From Verrucomicrobiota bacterium (GTDB lineage: Bacteria > Verrucomicrobiota > Verrucomicrobiia > Limisphaerales > UBA11320): a stretch of DNA of 64,000 nt. The stretch lies in contig JACQFQ010000028.1 of assembly GCA_016199985.1 (NCBI GenBank), positions 26,741-90,740 of the forward strand. Direction: 5' to 3'. Shown in pieces: positions 63,612 to 64,000 of this stretch; the first letter of the stretch is position 1, and each line of letters starts with the position of its first letter. A program made the translations under genes and the position numbers. The notes under the pieces are model-generated. The model made no database searches and was not told the DNA's origin. It saw nothing but the letters and a program-made list of their open reading frames with translations.

Positions 63612-63673
63612 AGGAGCGCGAGAATGATAAGGCCGCCGCCGAGAGCGAGCGCGAGTTTCAACAGCGTAAGCAT
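63608..63673 (-). CDS. 21-residue hydrophobic small protein, leaderless and coupled to the next gene
   Basis: ATG at 63673 opens a 21-codon frame (MLTLLKLALALGGGLIILAL followed by Leu) that reads like a single membrane helix. Its TGA stop overlaps the downstream GTG start (GTGA). The ATG lies exactly six nucleotides after TAGCTT, so it would be the first codon of a leaderless mRNA. It is too short for ordinary gene finders. Whether the peptide acts by itself or only delivers ribosomes is unknown. Confidence 0.5.
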   Translation of the reverse strand: MLTLLKLALALGGGLIILALL

Positions 63674-63679
63674 CCGCGA

Positions 63680-63708
63680 AAGCTAGCAATGGCCCAAGTG
63701 CCTGTCAT
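63680..63708 (-). promoter_or_regulatory. Promoter of the small membrane-protein operon
   Basis: ATGACA (63708-63703), a 17-nt spacer and TAGCTT (63685-63680). The 13-base string GCTAGCTTTCGCG, which includes this -10 box, also occurs at 26403-26415 before the histidine kinase gene. Confidence 0.5.
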
Positions 63709-63711
63709 CGG

Positions 63712-63960
63712 CTTTCCGCGACTCCCGCGTCGATGGCAGCTCCGAGCGCGATCGTTGCCCCTTGCGGTAACGTGGCAACGGCCACCCTGAACCTCAATTC
63801 TCAACGGTCTCGCCATGCGCAGTCGGGCTGCTTGTCATTTGCGCCTTTGTCAAATAGTGAGATGTGATAACCATCTGGAGCATTGAGAGAGCAGTCTCCC
63901 CACGGTAGGAGAATGTTTGTCGTTCAAAATCAAACATAACAACAACCGCAAAGAGACCGC
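63712..63960 (+). ncRNA. Noncoding left end of an IS110-family element, possible bridge RNA region
   Basis: No protein frame. Three hairpins are visible: CGTTGCC (63753-63759) with GGCAACG (63774-63780), a perfect 7-bp stem; ATTTG (63837) with CAAAT (63851); and TCTCC (63895) with GGAGA (63908). In IS110-group elements the noncoding DNA before the transposase gene encodes the bridge RNA that guides recombination. The hairpins are consistent with such an RNA, but the target- and donor-pairing loops and the exact end of the element cannot be fixed from one truncated copy. Confidence 0.35.
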
Positions 63961-64000
63961 ATGAAAGACCTCATGGCCGGATTGGACCTGCATAGCAACA
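63961..64000 (+). CDS. IS110-family transposase, first 13 codons (runs off right edge)
   Basis: The last 40 bases encode MKDLMAGLDLHSN and then leave the window. The GLDLHSN block is the normal start of IS110-family recombinases, with the first acidic residue of the RuvC-like DEDD site in it. The short length limits the call, but few other families begin this way. Confidence 0.65.
   Translation, partial: MKDLMAGLDLHSN

Noticed and set aside
1..64000. CRISPR arrays, rRNA genes, riboswitches, prophage genes
   Set aside because: No regularly spaced repeats, rRNA signatures, riboswitch cores or phage structural genes were found on reading.

Overview
The window looks like chromosomal DNA of a Verrucomicrobiota bacterium, probably of the Limisphaerales/Pedosphaera type. 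This is inferred from high GC, a paired DUF1501 + DUF1549/DUF1553 locus, Tat-exported Gfo/Idh/MocA and beta-propeller proteins, very large LamG/PA14 surface proteins with verrucomicrobial-style C-terminal modules, and weak or absent Shine-Dalgarno sequences. No 16S rRNA or other taxonomic anchor is present, so the assignment rests on gene content alone.

Layout. 1-6.8 kb: a divergent sugar-metabolism pair (Tat beta-propeller fragment against a zinc dehydrogenase and a sugar isomerase), a VIT/VWA secreted protein, and a membrane protein followed by a GNAT-phosphatase fusion. 6.9-25.6 kb: five same-strand, tightly packed genes for secreted proteins, led by a PpiC-type foldase lipoprotein and centred on a 3984-residue protein. 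26.1-33.2 kb: tRNA-Leu(UAA), a histidine kinase, ComF, a CPBP protease, a Ser/Thr kinase with altered key residues, and a glycosidase-like/GT2 fusion. 33.4-38.6 kb: an Mla-type permease with a very degenerate ATPase, an SGNH esterase, a Gfo/Idh/MocA oxidoreductase and pyrF. 38.6-41.1 kb: gene-poor, repeat-rich DNA around a lone Fic protein. 41.1-49.5 kb: a MoxR-DUF58-BatA-VWA operon. 49.6-54 kb: chrA-proB-mazG-M29 aminopeptidase. 54-63.7 kb: the DUF1501/DUF1549 pair, a PQQ-type propeller with an alpha/beta hydrolase, a GH2 enzyme, mobA and a small membrane protein. The right edge holds the start of an IS110-family transposase.

Most unusual points. (1) The last ~570 residues of the giant protein have the order of elements found in the channel and TcB-binding end of Tc-toxin A subunits, joined to LamG, PA14 and HAF modules instead of the usual Tc N-terminus. 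(2) Several genes share TTG-like / 16-17 nt / TAGNNT promoters. In three cases the start codon lies exactly 6 nt after the -10 box, as expected of leaderless mRNAs, and two tiny reading frames end by overlapping the start codon of the next gene. (3) The noncoding DNA before the IS110 transposase is where IS110-group elements encode their bridge RNA.

Reading-frame lengths, motifs and inverted repeats were read directly from the sequence. Family names come from motif recognition without database searches.
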